Source: JALZMG01 sp963844175 (GTDB taxonomy: Bacteria > Actinomycetota > Acidimicrobiia > Acidimicrobiales > Ilumatobacteraceae). From it: a stretch of 64,000 nucleotides of DNA. Location: NCBI GenBank assembly GCA_963844175.1, contig CAWJNE010000003.1:48123-112122 (forward strand). The letters run 5' to 3'. Positions 9,333 through 19,326 of this stretch are shown here, one piece after another (the first letter of the stretch is position 1; the number at the start of each line of letters is the position of its first letter). A model generated the notes under the pieces. It was not told the DNA's origin, made no database searches, and saw only the letters and a list, made by a program, of their open reading frames with translations. The position numbers were made by a program, and so were the translations under genes.

Positions 9333-9560
9333 TCACGGCCAGTCCCTGCACCACCGCAGGTAGTTCACCACATCCACCGCCGACACCGCGGCGTCGGAAT
9401 CCCCGTACTGCGTCAACTTCCGGAAGCGCAGGTACTCGGCAGGGGGCACGGGCAGGAACGGCCATCGCCGCCACCAGCCGGACGGGACGAGTCGTCGCCA
9501 CTGGCGCAGCGCCACCGGCCACAGGCCGGGTCGCCGCAGCACCCCCGCCACGGCCCGCAT
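9333..9560 (-). CDS. Small conserved-type protein, function unknown
   Basis: 75 residues, Trp/Arg-rich, with WPVALRQWRRL, WRRWPFLP and a C-terminal DVVNYLRWCRDWP. The ATG overlaps the stop of the acyl-CoA dehydrogenase (TGATG), so it is probably co-translated with it. No known domain recognised; not predicted to span the membrane. A role linked to the dehydrogenase is inferred only from coupling. Confidence 0.65.
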   Translation of the reverse strand: MRAVAGVLRRPGLWPVALRQWRRLVPSGWWRRWPFLPVPPAEYLRFRKLTQYGDSDAAVSAVDVVNYLRWCRDWP

Positions 9561-10784
9561 CACGCCGGTGCCTTCGGCTCCTTGGGCAAGCCGAGCACCA
9601 TCTCGCCGATGATGTTGCGCTGGATCTGCGACGAGCCGGCGTAGATCGTCCCCGCCCTCGCGTTGAGGAACGTGTCGGTCCACGATGCCGACGAGTTCGG
9701 TGCGCCCGCGTCGTCGGTCTGGAACGCGCTCGACGGTCGCCGGCCGGTCGGAGCGAGCGCCTCGGCGCCGAGGATGTCCACGGCCAGCTCGGTCACGAGG
9801 CGGTGGTACTCGCTCCAGTACAGCTTCGTGATCGCGCCGTCCGGCCCGGGGTGGTGGCCGGCCAGGAAACGGGTCAGCGTGCGCATCCCGAGGTACCGCA
9901 TCACCTGGACCTTGCCGTAGCACCACGCCAGGCGCTGGCGGACCAGCGGATCCTGGTCGACGCCGCGTTCCTTGGCCAGCACGAACAGCCGGTCGAGCTC
10001 GGCTTGGTAGCGGATCGGCATCGTGGCCGCCGCCTCGCCGCGCTCGAACCCGAGCAGGCTCATCGCCACCGCCCAGCCGTTGTTCACGCCACCGACGACC
10101 TCGTCCTTCGCGGCACACGGCGTCCGTGTAGAAGACCTCGTTGAACTCGCTCTCCCCGGAGATCATCCGGATCGGGCGCACCTCCACGCCGGGTTGGCGC
10201 ATGTCCACGAGCAGGAACGAGATGCCCTTGTGCTTCGGCGCCTCGGGATCCGTGCGCGCCAGCGTGAAGATGTGGTCGGCGAGATGGCCGGCCGAGGTCC
10301 AGATCTTCTGGCCGTTGAGGATCCACTCGTCCCCGTCGAGCGAGGCCCGCAGGGCCAGACCACCGAGATCCGAGCCGGCGTTCGGCTCGGAGTACCCCTG
10401 GCACCAGCGGTCGGCGCCGGACAGGATGCGCGGCAGGTAGTGCGCCTTCTGCTCGTCGGTGCCCCACATCAGCAACGTGTTGCCGAGCATCTGGATGCCG
10501 AACACGTCGTTCGGGCCGCCGGTGGGGACGCCGGCCTTGGCGAACTCCTCGGCGATGATCACCTGCTCGAGCGCCGAGAGCCCTCCCCCGCCGTACTCGA
10601 CGGGCCAGCCAGGCGCCAGGTACCCGGCCTCGTACAGCACGCCGCGCCACCACGCGACGAAGTCGCTCAGCTCGGTCCCCTCCAGCTTCCCGGTGCCGGC
10701 CCAGTCGCTCGGCAGCTTCTCGGCCAGGAACGCCTGGACCTTGTCGCGGTAGGCCTCGGCATCTGCGGAGTAGACGGGGTCCAT
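9560..10784 (-). CDS. Acyl-CoA dehydrogenase (frame broken)
   Basis: FAD-dependent dehydrogenase of fatty-acid or steroid side-chain oxidation. The N-terminal part has the family motifs PVEYGGGGLS, QGYSEPNAGSDL and GQKIWTSAGHLAD; the C-terminal part, in another frame, has ARAGTIYAGSSQIQRNII, the usual end motif. Frames join if one base near 10,115 is removed (DAV then AAKDEVVGGVNNGW). The reassembled protein is about 407 residues, a normal length for the long FadE-like group. Catalytic base not assigned. Confidence 0.85.
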
Positions 10785-10790
10785 CGCCGG

Positions 10791-11690
10791 TCAAGCTACT
10801 GGCGCACGATGGGCCAGTTCCCAGCGGGCCAGGCCGGCGGCGCCGACCAGCGGCGCCTCCGTCCCCAGCCGGGACAGCCCGATGTCCACCCGGTAGCCGC
10901 TGCGATCCGTGCCGGCGCGCAGGTGGGTCAGCTTGCTGCGCTGCTCGAGCTCGCGACGAGCGGCGTCGACCACGGGCGGACCGAGCGCCGCCGGCACCGA
11001 GCCGGACAGCACGACCAGGCGCAGGTCGAGCACCGCGACGGCCGAGGCGATCGCTCGACCGATCATCGCGCCCGTCCGCTCCACGATCGCCGTCGGCGTG
11101 CGGCGCAGTGGACGGTCCGTCTCCTGCTCGATCGCCGACGCCGACGCGTAGGCCATCAGGCATCCCTGGGCACCACAAGGGCACGGGTGGCCCTCGGGCT
11201 CGACGACGACGTGGCCCAGCTGGCCCAGGTCGCCGTGCCCGCCGCGCAGCAGGCGGCCGTTGCTGATGACACCGGCCTCGACGGCGTCGGACACCAGCAC
11301 GGCCATGACGTTGGCCGACTCCTGGCCCGCACCGATCCAGCGTTCGGCGACGACACGCGCCACACCCACGGTGCCGAGGACGGTTGGCAGCCCGCTGAGG
11401 TCCCGGGCTCGCTCGCGCAGCTCGAAGGACTGCCAGATCGGCAGGTGAAGCGGCGTGACGGTCCCGGCCTGGAGGTCGATCGGACCCTCGCAGCTGACGC
11501 CGCAGGCGACCGGTGCCTCGACGTCGTCCGGCTTGGCGGCGACCACCCGTCGCACGAGCCGGTGCACCGCCGGCCACACGTCACGCATCGGGGTGGCCAC
11601 CCGGTCGCGCACGGCGATGAGCCCCGTGGCGTCGACGATCCCTGCCGTCAAGCGGTCCTTGGCGACGTCGATCGCCAGGAAGGTCCGCAC
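10791..11690 (-). CDS. ROK-family protein (sugar kinase or regulator)
   Basis: About 299 residues. It has the ROK zinc motif HPCPCGAQGC near residue 180 and the preceding GHGDLGQLGHVVV. The N-terminal phosphate loop FLAIDVAKDRLTAG lacks the usual DxGGT(K/H) pattern, so kinase activity is doubtful. A -10-like CATACT lies 6 nt before the GTG at 11,690, which favours this start over longer ones and suggests a leaderless message. Divergent from the MoxR operon. Confidence 0.75.
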   Translation of the reverse strand: MRTFLAIDVAKDRLTAGIVDATGLIAVRDRVATPMRDVWPAVHRLVRRVVAAKPDDVEAPVACGVSCEGPIDLQAGTVTPLHLPIWQSFELRERARDLSGLPTVLGTVGVARVVAERWIGAGQESANVMAVLVSDAVEAGVISNGRLLRGGHGDLGQLGHVVVEPEGHPCPCGAQGCLMAYASASAIEQETDRPLRRTPTAIVERTGAMIGRAIASAVAVLDLRLVVLSGSVPAALGPPVVDAARRELEQRSKLTHLRAGTDRSGYRVDIGLSRLGTEAPLVGAAGLARWELAHRAPVA

Positions 11691-11829
11691 GGTTCGAGTA
11701 TGGCCGTTGAGGGTGCCTCGATCGCTGCGCTCGTTCCGTGGTGACCGCCAACTCCTGTTGAACGAGCGTGCGACGCCCGCCGGCACGTCGCGGAGGGCAG
11801 TGCCTCCAGCCCGTCTACCCTTTCAGGCC

Positions 11830-12820
<991 letters not shown>

Positions 12821-12832
12821 CGGGAGACGGAC

Positions 12833-14026
12833 GTGCCGACCCGATCCGGCTGGACGGTCCTCTTCGGTGCCGTCGCCTGCGTGGTGATCGGCCGGCTCTT
12901 CGGGGTCATCGAGCTGTACGTGATGGGTGTCGCACTGGCCGCAGCGATCGTCCTCGCCGTCGTGCTGGTGCTGGTTCGCCGACCCCGCGTCGAGGTGCAC
13001 CGGTGGATCCGCCCGTCGGTCCTCACCGCCGGCGACGTCGGTCGCGTCGAGGTGCTCGTCCAGCAGGTCGGCGCCGTCCGCTCCCCCTCGTTCGAGCTGA
13101 TCGAGCCGGTCGGCGCCGACCGAACGGCGCGGATGACGGTCGCCCCGCTCGGCCGCGATGCCGAGGTCAGCGCCGGGTACCGAGTCCCGACCGAGCGGCG
13201 CGGCGTGCTGACGATCGGGCCGCTGCGCGCGGTGCGCCACGACGTGCTCGGCCTGGCCCGCTCCGTGAGCGAGGTCGCCGGCACGGACGAGGTGCTGGTC
13301 TCGCCGCGCGCCCACCTCCTCGAGCTGCCCTCGCTCGGCCAAGGCGTCCTCGGTCGCCACCTGATGGCGCTGGCCCAACGACTTGGTCCCGGTGACTTCC
13401 ACAGCCTGCGCGATTACGTCGACGGCGACGAGCCGCGGACCATCCACTGGCGGGCATCGGCACGATCCGAGCAGCTGAAGGTCCGCCAGCACAGCGTCGA
13501 GGGCGTGCGCCGGTGCCTCGTGCTGCTCGACCAGCACGTGCCGAGCGGCGGTGAGGGGGACGAGGCGTTCGAACGAGCGGTGACCGCCGCCGCCAGCCTC
13601 GTGCACAGTGCCGACCGGGCGGGATTGACGACCCGGTTCGTGACCACCGAGGGCGTCGACCTCCGTGGTCCCGACGTCGCCCCACAGACGTTGCACCTGC
13701 TCGCCCGCATCGCCATCAGCACCGGCGAGTACGTGCCGGTCGAGCGCGACCCCGGAGAGGGTCTCGGGCTGGTCGTCGTCGTCACGGCCCACGCCTCGTC
13801 GGGAGCCTGGGCCTCCCTGGCGCGAGTCGCCGATCCGACGCTGACGACCATCGGTGTCTTCACGATGGATCCGCCGCTGCGCAGTGGCCCGCTCACCGTC
13901 GACGCCCGTTCCGAGGTCGCGTTCCTCGACAGCTGGGAGCTGCTCGCCGGGGTCGGTCGCCTGGACGCGCGGGCCCGCGATCCGCTGCGCCGGGACCAGC
14001 TCAAGGTCGAGGCACTGGCGCGATGA
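12833..14026 (+). CDS. DUF58 domain protein
   Basis: 397 residues. Two N-terminal membrane helices (ACVVIGRLFGVIELYVMG region) are followed by a large extracytoplasmic or cytoplasmic domain containing the DUF58 signature GDFHSLRDYVDGDEPRTIHW near residue 200 and RRCLVLLDQH, resembling a von Willebrand A strand. DUF58 proteins sit next to MoxR ATPases and transglutaminases in many bacteria; the function of the trio is only partly known. GTG start with GGGAG 7-8 nt upstream. Confidence 0.88.
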   Translation: MPTRSGWTVLFGAVACVVIGRLFGVIELYVMGVALAAAIVLAVVLVLVRRPRVEVHRWIRPSVLTAGDVGRVEVLVQQVGAVRSPSFELIEPVGADRTARMTVAPLGRDAEVSAGYRVPTERRGVLTIGPLRAVRHDVLGLARSVSEVAGTDEVLVSPRAHLLELPSLGQGVLGRHLMALAQRLGPGDFHSLRDYVDGDEPRTIHWRASARSEQLKVRQHSVEGVRRCLVLLDQHVPSGGEGDEAFERAVTAAASLVHSADRAGLTTRFVTTEGVDLRGPDVAPQTLHLLARIAISTGEYVPVERDPGEGLGLVVVVTAHASSGAWASLARVADPTLTTIGVFTMDPPLRSGPLTVDARSEVAFLDSWELLAGVGRLDARARDPLRRDQLKVEALAR

Positions 14027-14035
14027 CGGTCACTG

Positions 14036-14093
14036 CGTTCCCCGGCCACGCAGACGTCATGGCGTTTCCCGGCCACGCAGGCCGGGCGTGGCC
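14036..14093. repeat. Short direct repeat with hairpin between DUF58 and transglutaminase genes
   Basis: The 18-mer CGTTCCCCGGCCACGCAG at 14,036 recurs at 14,063 with one mismatch. The second copy also forms a hairpin: GGCCACGC (14,071-14,078) pairs with GCGTGGCC (14,086-14,093). It fills the 115-bp gap inside an otherwise tightly packed operon and could tune expression or processing; that role is inferred. Confidence 0.5.
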
Positions 14094-14141
14094 GCTCCTC
14101 CGCTGGCGCTCCGTCGCTCGCATGATGCGCAGGGTGATGCG

Positions 14142-16457
14142 ATGACCGCCACGCTCGCCCGCGAAGCGGGGTCCCAGCCACCGCCCGCGCCGGCACCGGC
14201 GTCGGCACCCGGTGGGGTGGCGCGCCAGGGTCGATCGCCGCTCGGCACCGTGACGATGGAGATCGCCGCGACGCTCGGGCTGGCCCTCTACTCCGTCGTC
14301 GCCGCCCTCTCCCTCAACCGCGTCTTCGGCGACGACCAGTTCCTCGGCGACGTGCTGATCCTCGTCGCCGTGGGCCACGGTTCGTCGCTGGCCGGTCGAC
14401 TGGCGCGCGTGCCAGGCGTGGTGGGGGTGCTCGTCACGGTGGTCGCGCTGGTGTGGACGGTCGGCTACCTCCACTACCCGGAGTCGTACTCGGCGATGCT
14501 GCCGGGTCCGGACACCTGGGACGTCGCCGCCGCCGACCTGTCACTGGTGCGCCAGCAGTTCCGCGACGCAGTGGCGCCGGTGGCCTACGTCGGCGGCTGG
14601 GCGCTGCTCGCCTCCGTCGGCGCAGCGTTCGTGGTCTTCACCGGCGACACCTTGGCGTTCCGCGCCAACGGCCGGGGCGAGGCGCTGGTCCCCGGCGCCG
14701 TGCTCTTCGTGTTCGTCACCGCGCTCGGCGTCGACGACCATCGCATCGCGTCGGCGCTGGCGCTCATCGCCGCCGGGGTGCTGGCCGCTGCGCTGTTGCG
14801 GGCCCGTTCGACGCCGCCGCCCCGCACGCTGCTCGGGCGGCGGCGCAGCTCGCTGATGACCGTGGTGCCGGCGGCCGTCGTCACCGGTGGGATCGTGGTG
14901 CTGGCGGCGTGGGTCATCGGGCCCCGCCTCCCCGGGGCCACCGATCCGCCGCTGATCGACACCAGCGAGCAGGGCGGCGGGGTGACCGAGGTGCTCAGCC
15001 CACTCGTCGACATCCGCAGCCGCCTGGTCAACCGCTCGTCCACCGAGCTGTTCTCGGTCACCGCCACGGCGCCGGCCTATTGGCGGGCGACGGCGTTGCC
15101 CGAGTTCGACGGGAACACCTGGGGCCTGCCCGACCGCTCGCTGGACGACGTCGAGGGCGAGCTGCAGGAGCGGCTGCCCGGTTCGGTCGACAACCGCCAG
15201 GAGATCGTCATCGCCGGGCTCGGTGGCCCGCTGGTGCCGGCGGCCGCCGAACCGATCGCCGCCAGCGGCGAGGATCTGCGGTGGAACGGTGACACGTCGA
15301 CCTTGGTGCGCGTGGACGGGCCGCTGGCGAGCGGCGACCGGGTCGAGGTGGTCTCGGCCGTGCCGGTGCTGACCCCCGACCAGCTGCGCGCGACGGCGTC
15401 GAGCGCGCCACCGGACCCCATCTACCTCGACCTGCCGGCCAACTTCCCCGAGTCGGTGCGCGAGCAGGCGCGGGAGCTGACGGCCGGCGCCGCCACGTCC
15501 TACGACGCCGCGCTGACGTTGCAGGATTGGTTCCGCACCCAGTTCACCTACAGCATCGAGGTGCCGCAGGGGCACGGCAACGACGCCATCGAGGCCTTCC
15601 TCCGCCAGCGCGTCGGCTATTGCGAGCAATTCGCCGGAACGTTCGCCGCCATGGCCCGGTCGATCGGCATACCGGCTCGGGTCGCCGTCGGGTTCACGCC
15701 CGGGCTCACCCAGGGCGACGGCAGCCGCGTCGTGCTGGGCCGCAACGCCCACGCCTGGCCGGAGGTGTGGTTCGACGGGATCGGTTGGGTGCCGTTCGAG
15801 CCGACGCCGGGGCGCGGTGCACCGGGCACCGAGTCCTACACGGGCGTCCCGCCGGCGCAGGACGAGTCCGTGCCGCAGCCCGGCCAGGCGGCCACCCCGC
15901 AGGAGGTCGCGCCGCCGCCGACCACCGTTGCGCCACCGCCGACGATCCCGCAGTCCGACATCGTCGTGCCCGAGCCCGTGTTCGACCCGGTCACGCCGCC
16001 GGTCAGGGTCACCGTGCCCACCACACCGGTCGTGCTGTACTCCGTGCTCGTCGCCACCTTGCTGGCGGTGATCGTGGTCGCCACCCCGGAGGCCGTACGC
16101 CGCTGGCGGCGCCGCCACCCCGACCCGGATCCGGCGGTGCAGCTCAACCACCTGTGGTCACGGGCGATCGGTGCGGTCGAAGCCACCGGGTTCCGCGCCG
16201 ACCGATCACTCACGCCGATCGAGCAGGCGCGGGCGGCGTCGCCCCGACTGCCGGTGGCCGCCCGACCGCTCAAGTCGCTGGCCGAGCTGACCACGCAAGC
16301 GGTGTTCTCGACGGCCAAGGACGTCGCCGAGTTGAAGGTCCCGACGACCGCCGCCGAGGGCGGGCCGCGCCGCTGGGCCCGCCAGGTGGAGCGCATCGCC
16401 ACCGACTCGATGACCGCCGCCGGCCGCGCCAAGCGCTACTTCACCGTTTGGCGCTGA
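14142..16457 (+). CDS. Membrane transglutaminase-like protein (TgpA type)
   Basis: 771 residues. About six N-terminal membrane helices (residues 40-270), then an extracytoplasmic transglutaminase core with the catalytic triad visible: Cys in RVGYCEQFAGTFAAMAR near 490, His in NAHAWPEVWF near 530 and Asp in the following FDGIGW. A Pro/Val/Thr-rich linker (VAPPPTTVAPPPTIP), a further membrane helix and a cytoplasmic tail follow. This is the third member of the MoxR/DUF58/transglutaminase operon. Natural substrate unknown. Confidence 0.88.
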   Translation: MTATLAREAGSQPPPAPAPASAPGGVARQGRSPLGTVTMEIAATLGLALYSVVAALSLNRVFGDDQFLGDVLILVAVGHGSSLAGRLARVPGVVGVLVTVVALVWTVGYLHYPESYSAMLPGPDTWDVAAADLSLVRQQFRDAVAPVAYVGGWALLASVGAAFVVFTGDTLAFRANGRGEALVPGAVLFVFVTALGVDDHRIASALALIAAGVLAAALLRARSTPPPRTLLGRRRSSLMTVVPAAVVTGGIVVLAAWVIGPRLPGATDPPLIDTSEQGGGVTEVLSPLVDIRSRLVNRSSTELFSVTATAPAYWRATALPEFDGNTWGLPDRSLDDVEGELQERLPGSVDNRQEIVIAGLGGPLVPAAAEPIAASGEDLRWNGDTSTLVRVDGPLASGDRVEVVSAVPVLTPDQLRATASSAPPDPIYLDLPANFPESVREQARELTAGAATSYDAALTLQDWFRTQFTYSIEVPQGHGNDAIEAFLRQRVGYCEQFAGTFAAMARSIGIPARVAVGFTPGLTQGDGSRVVLGRNAHAWPEVWFDGIGWVPFEPTPGRGAPGTESYTGVPPAQDESVPQPGQAATPQEVAPPPTTVAPPPTIPQSDIVVPEPVFDPVTPPVRVTVPTTPVVLYSVLVATLLAVIVVATPEAVRRWRRRHPDPDPAVQLNHLWSRAIGAVEATGFRADRSLTPIEQARAASPRLPVAARPLKSLAELTTQAVFSTAKDVAELKVPTTAAEGGPRRWARQVERIATDSMTAAGRAKRYFTVWR

Positions 16458-16474
16458 CCGCCTCCGCCGTCCTC

Positions 16475-16511
16475 GTCAGGTCGCTGGCCGGAGGTCCGGC
16501 CACTTCCTGAC
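16475..16511. terminator. Bidirectional hairpin terminator
   Basis: TGGCCGGA/TCCGGCCA is a perfect 8-bp stem with a 2-nt loop, enclosed by GTCAGG/CCTGAC. It lies between the convergent ends of the transglutaminase gene (plus) and the DUF3040 gene (minus). No U-tract on either side, as is common at high GC. Confidence 0.6.
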
Positions 16512-16519
16512 CGCGGCGG

Positions 16520-16849
16520 TCACTCGTCGGCGGGTTCTTGGCGGTTGCGCCGCCGGGCGCCGCCGAGCCAGGCGCTGATCGGCAGGGTGCCCAGGCGCTC
16601 GCGGGCGAGCAGGCGGATCTCCCGCTCCAGGGCCACGGCGATGGCCAGCACGGCCAGGAAGCCGCCGAACGACAGCCAGAAGCTGACCGACAGCAACAGC
16701 ACCGTCAGCACGGCCATGGCCAGGAGGCCGACGATCAACAGCACCAGGCGGTGCCGAGCGACGCGGTAGCCGCGTGTCGCGAACGCAGGGTCCTGCTCGA
16801 GATGTTGCTCGATCTGGCGCAGGATCCGCTGTTCGTGCTCGGAGAGCGG
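16520..16849 (-). CDS. DUF3040 small membrane protein
   Basis: 109 residues starting MPLSEHEQRILRQIEQHL, the hallmark of DUF3040, followed by two adjacent membrane helices (VLLIVGLLAMAVLTVLLLSV and FGGFLAVLAIAVAL). The family is actinobacterial and of unknown function. A start 13 codons upstream is possible but the family normally begins at this Met. Confidence 0.85.
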   Translation of the reverse strand, partial: PLSEHEQRILRQIEQHLEQDPAFATRGYRVARHRLVLLIVGLLAMAVLTVLLLSVSFWLSFGGFLAVLAIAVALEREIRLLARERLGTLPISAWLGGARRRNRQEPADE

Positions 16850-16884
16850 CATCTCCCACATCATCACATCTATTTCGCGTTCTC

Positions 16885-18186
16885 TCAACGCGGCTTCGCG
16901 CGCCGCCCGGTCGGTGCGTCGTCATCGGGCGGCGGCTCCGGCGTCGTCGGCCCCCACTGTTGCGTGCCGGCGCGCACCAGCCGCACCGCCGGGCGACCGT
17001 CGGGCCCGACGGCCACGCTGCTCGCCGGACCGATCGCCGCGTCCCCGAACCGCTGGCGCACGGCGTCCACGGCGCCGTCGGCCTCCCGCCACGTGTCAGG
17101 GCGGAGGTCGAGGCTGAGCTGCTCGGCGGCCGGGGCGAAGCGCGTCGCCGCCAGCCCGAGCAACCGCACACCGGCGGCCAGGTCGACCGCGCCGAGGAGC
17201 GCCGCCGTGGCCGCGACGATCGCCGGACCGCTGTCGACGGCACCGTCGACGGTGACGGCGCGCGTGATCGTCGAGAACCCGCCGTCGCGCAGCTTGACGG
17301 TGAACGTCCGCGCCCCGACGCCGTGGCGGCGCAGCCTCGAGGCCACGGCGTCGGCCAGTCGGACCAGCTCCCGCTGCAGCTCGTCGAGGTCGTGGAGATC
17401 GTGGGCGAACGTCTCTTCGTGGCTGATCGATTTCAGCTCTCGATCGACCTCGACCGGCCGGTCGTCCCGCCCGGCGGCCAGGTCGAGCAGGTGCTGGCCG
17501 TTGGCCCGCCCGAGCGTGGCCAGCACGGCTCGCGGGTCGAGCCGGTCGAGGTCCCCGACGGTGGTCACCCCCATCCGGGTCAGGCGTTGCTGCGTCGCCG
17601 GCCCGACCCCCCACAGCCGACCCACCGGGAGCGGATGCAGGTAGGCCAGCTCCTCACCCGGCCGGACCTCGAAGACGCCGGGCCCCGGCTCGACCCCCGC
17701 CGGCGTCGCCCGTGGCTTGGCGTCGACGGACGCCAGCTTGGCCAGGAACTTGTTCGTCGCCACGCCGACGGAGCACTGGAGCTGCAGCTGCTCCCCGATG
17801 TCGCGCCGCAGCGCGTGTCCGATGGTCGCCCCACCGCCGGCGCGCCGCGCTCCGGTGACGTCGAGGAACGCCTCGTCGAGCGCCAGCGGCTCGACGAGAG
17901 GTGTCACGGTGTCGAGGACGGTCCGCACCTCGCTGCTGGCCTCGGCATACGCGGTGTAGTCGCCGGGCAGGAACACCGCGTCCGGGCAACGCCGCCGGGC
18001 GACCGCCGACGGCATGGCCGAGAACACCCCGTAGCGCCGCGCCTCGTAGGACGCCGCCGCCACCACGCCACGCCGGCCGGTACCCCCTACGACGACCGGT
18101 CGACCGCGCAGCTCCGGACGGCGACGCAGCTCGACCGCCACGAAGAAGGCGTCCATGTCGACATGCAGGATCGTTCGTGGCGACAC
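16885..18186 (-). CDS. dinB: DNA polymerase IV (Y family)
   Basis: Error-prone translesion polymerase. 433 residues with the catalytic HVDMDAFFVAVE at the N-terminus (metal Asp residues), the fingers segment AASYEARRYGVFSAMP, the LDEAFLDVT motif with catalytic Asp-Glu, SVGVATNKFLAK, and the helix-hairpin-helix LWGVGPATQQRLTRMG. The C-terminal little-finger domain is present; no clear beta-clamp binding motif was picked out. It ends 35 nt before DUF3040 and begins just after the mannosyltransferase stop. Confidence 0.95.
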   Translation of the reverse strand: MSPRTILHVDMDAFFVAVELRRRPELRGRPVVVGGTGRRGVVAAASYEARRYGVFSAMPSAVARRRCPDAVFLPGDYTAYAEASSEVRTVLDTVTPLVEPLALDEAFLDVTGARRAGGGATIGHALRRDIGEQLQLQCSVGVATNKFLAKLASVDAKPRATPAGVEPGPGVFEVRPGEELAYLHPLPVGRLWGVGPATQQRLTRMGVTTVGDLDRLDPRAVLATLGRANGQHLLDLAAGRDDRPVEVDRELKSISHEETFAHDLHDLDELQRELVRLADAVASRLRRHGVGARTFTVKLRDGGFSTITRAVTVDGAVDSGPAIVAATAALLGAVDLAAGVRLLGLAATRFAPAAEQLSLDLRPDTWREADGAVDAVRQRFGDAAIGPASSVAVGPDGRPAVRLVRAGTQQWGPTTPEPPPDDDAPTGRRAKPR

Positions 18187-18190
18187 CGGC

Positions 18191-18928
18191 TCACCCCGAG
18201 CGGCGGCGGCGGGACCGGCGGCCGCGCCGATCGTCGACCCACAGCCGGCCGACCAGACCGAAGGCCTCGTTGACGATGCCGTGTGACAACTTCGACTCGC
18301 CCGCCCGCCGGTCGCGGAACACGATCGGGAACTCGACGATCCGCCCGCCGGCGCGCACCAGCCGGTGCGTCATCTCGATCTGGAACCCATAGCCCTCGGC
18401 CGTCACGGTCTCGAAGCGCATCAGCTCGAGGGCGTCGGCGCGGTAGGCGCGGTACCCGGCGGTGGCGTCGTTGACCGCCAGCCCGAGCACGCCGGCGGCG
18501 TACCGGTTGCCCCACCTCGACAGCCACCGACGCCGCCACGGCCAGTTCTCGGTGACGCCGCCCGGCACGTACCGGCTGCCGATGGCCAGGTCGGCGCCAT
18601 GGGCGATGTTGGTCAGCAGCGCCGGCAGGTCGGCCGGGTCGTGGGACAAATCGGCGTCGATCTGCACGCACACGTCGGCCCCCCGGTCGATCGCCCAGCG
18701 GAACCCCTCCCGGTACGCCGAGCCGAGGCCCGCTTTGCCCGGGCGTTCGAGCAGCTCGACGTCACCGTGGGTGGCGGCCAGTTTGGTCGCCAATGCGGCC
18801 GTCCCGTCCGGGCTGTCGTCGTCCACGACCAGGATCCCGATGTCGGCGACGGCGCGGCGCAGCCCCTCGACCAGGTCGGCGAGGTTGTCGACCTCGCAGT
18901 ACGTCGGCACGACGGCCACCACGCGCAC
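18191..18928 (-). CDS. Polyprenol-phosphate mannose synthase (DPM1-like)
   Basis: GT2 glycosyltransferase that moves mannose from GDP-mannose to polyprenyl phosphate for lipoglycan or protein mannosylation. 245 residues: VVPTYCEVDNL at the N-terminus, VVDDDSPDGTA, the DxD-type VQIDADLSHDP near 90, GSRYVPGG, and RAGGRIVEFPIVFRDRRAGESK near 200, all typical of DPM1/Ppm1. No C-terminal membrane domain, so it is the catalytic part only. A PimB-like mannosyltransferase lies 20 kb away. Confidence 0.9.
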   Translation of the reverse strand: MRVVAVVPTYCEVDNLADLVEGLRRAVADIGILVVDDDSPDGTAALATKLAATHGDVELLERPGKAGLGSAYREGFRWAIDRGADVCVQIDADLSHDPADLPALLTNIAHGADLAIGSRYVPGGVTENWPWRRRWLSRWGNRYAAGVLGLAVNDATAGYRAYRADALELMRFETVTAEGYGFQIEMTHRLVRAGGRIVEFPIVFRDRRAGESKLSHGIVNEAFGLVGRLWVDDRRGRRSRRRRSG

Positions 18929-18951
18929 GGGCCGGTTCTAGCCTGCCCGGG

Positions 18952-19218
18952 GTGCCATCCGAGCGACCGCTGTCGGCCTTGCCCTCGCCCGTCGCCCGCG
19001 GCATCGCCTTCGCCGCCATCTGCCTGGCCGGCGTGGCCGGGGCCCTGATCGGCCACAGCCTCGTCGAACTGCAGTGCGACGGCGACTGCGCCGTCCCGCT
19101 CGGCCTCGGGATCCTCGGCGGCGCCGTCGCCGCCGCCGTGGGCATGGCGATCGTCGCCGTGCTCGTCCTGCGCGCCCTGGGCGAGTGGCGCGAGCTGCAG
19201 GACGAGCCCCGGGCATGA
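18952..19218 (+). CDS. Small two-helix membrane protein, unknown
   Basis: 88 residues with two membrane helices (GIAFAAICLAGVAGALIG and GILGGAVAAAVGMAIVAVLV) separated by a short loop with two Cys (LQCDGDCAVP). No family recognised. TAGCCT lies 7 nt before the GTG, suggesting a leaderless message divergent from the mannosyltransferase. Its stop codon begins a repeated intergenic cassette. Confidence 0.65.
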   Translation: MPSERPLSALPSPVARGIAFAAICLAGVAGALIGHSLVELQCDGDCAVPLGLGILGGAVAAAVGMAIVAVLVLRALGEWRELQDEPRA

Positions 19219-19326
19219 GCGAGCGAGTCTTCGAGCGAGCGAATCATCATCACGGTCTCTTGCTCACTGGTGCATCGTGAGCTCGGCGCCCGTTCAGCCG
19301 TCGCACGACTCGATGGTGCACCAGTG
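19215..19326 (+). repeat. Intergenic hairpin cassette, copy 1
   Basis: Starts at the stop of the upstream gene (ATGA overlap) and ends in the GTG start of the phosphatase gene. The left 60 nt match copy 2 at 28,160 at about 85 percent. CACTGGTGCA (19,265-19,274) pairs with TGCACCAGTG (19,317-19,326), the right arm ending in the start codon. It also encodes a 21-residue peptide beginning MSERVFERANHHH (19,215-19,280). Whether the peptide or the hairpin matters is unknown. Confidence 0.7.

Noticed and set aside
12821..13395. C-terminal extension of MoxR by about 190 residues
   Set aside because: The sequence is an Arg-rich shadow of DUF58; a one-base correction at 12,818 gives a stop where the family ends and a proper ribosome site for DUF58.
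14142..16457. Transglutaminase as the Anbu operon partner
   Set aside because: It belongs to the MoxR/DUF58 operon, has many membrane helices and is 18 kb from Anbu.
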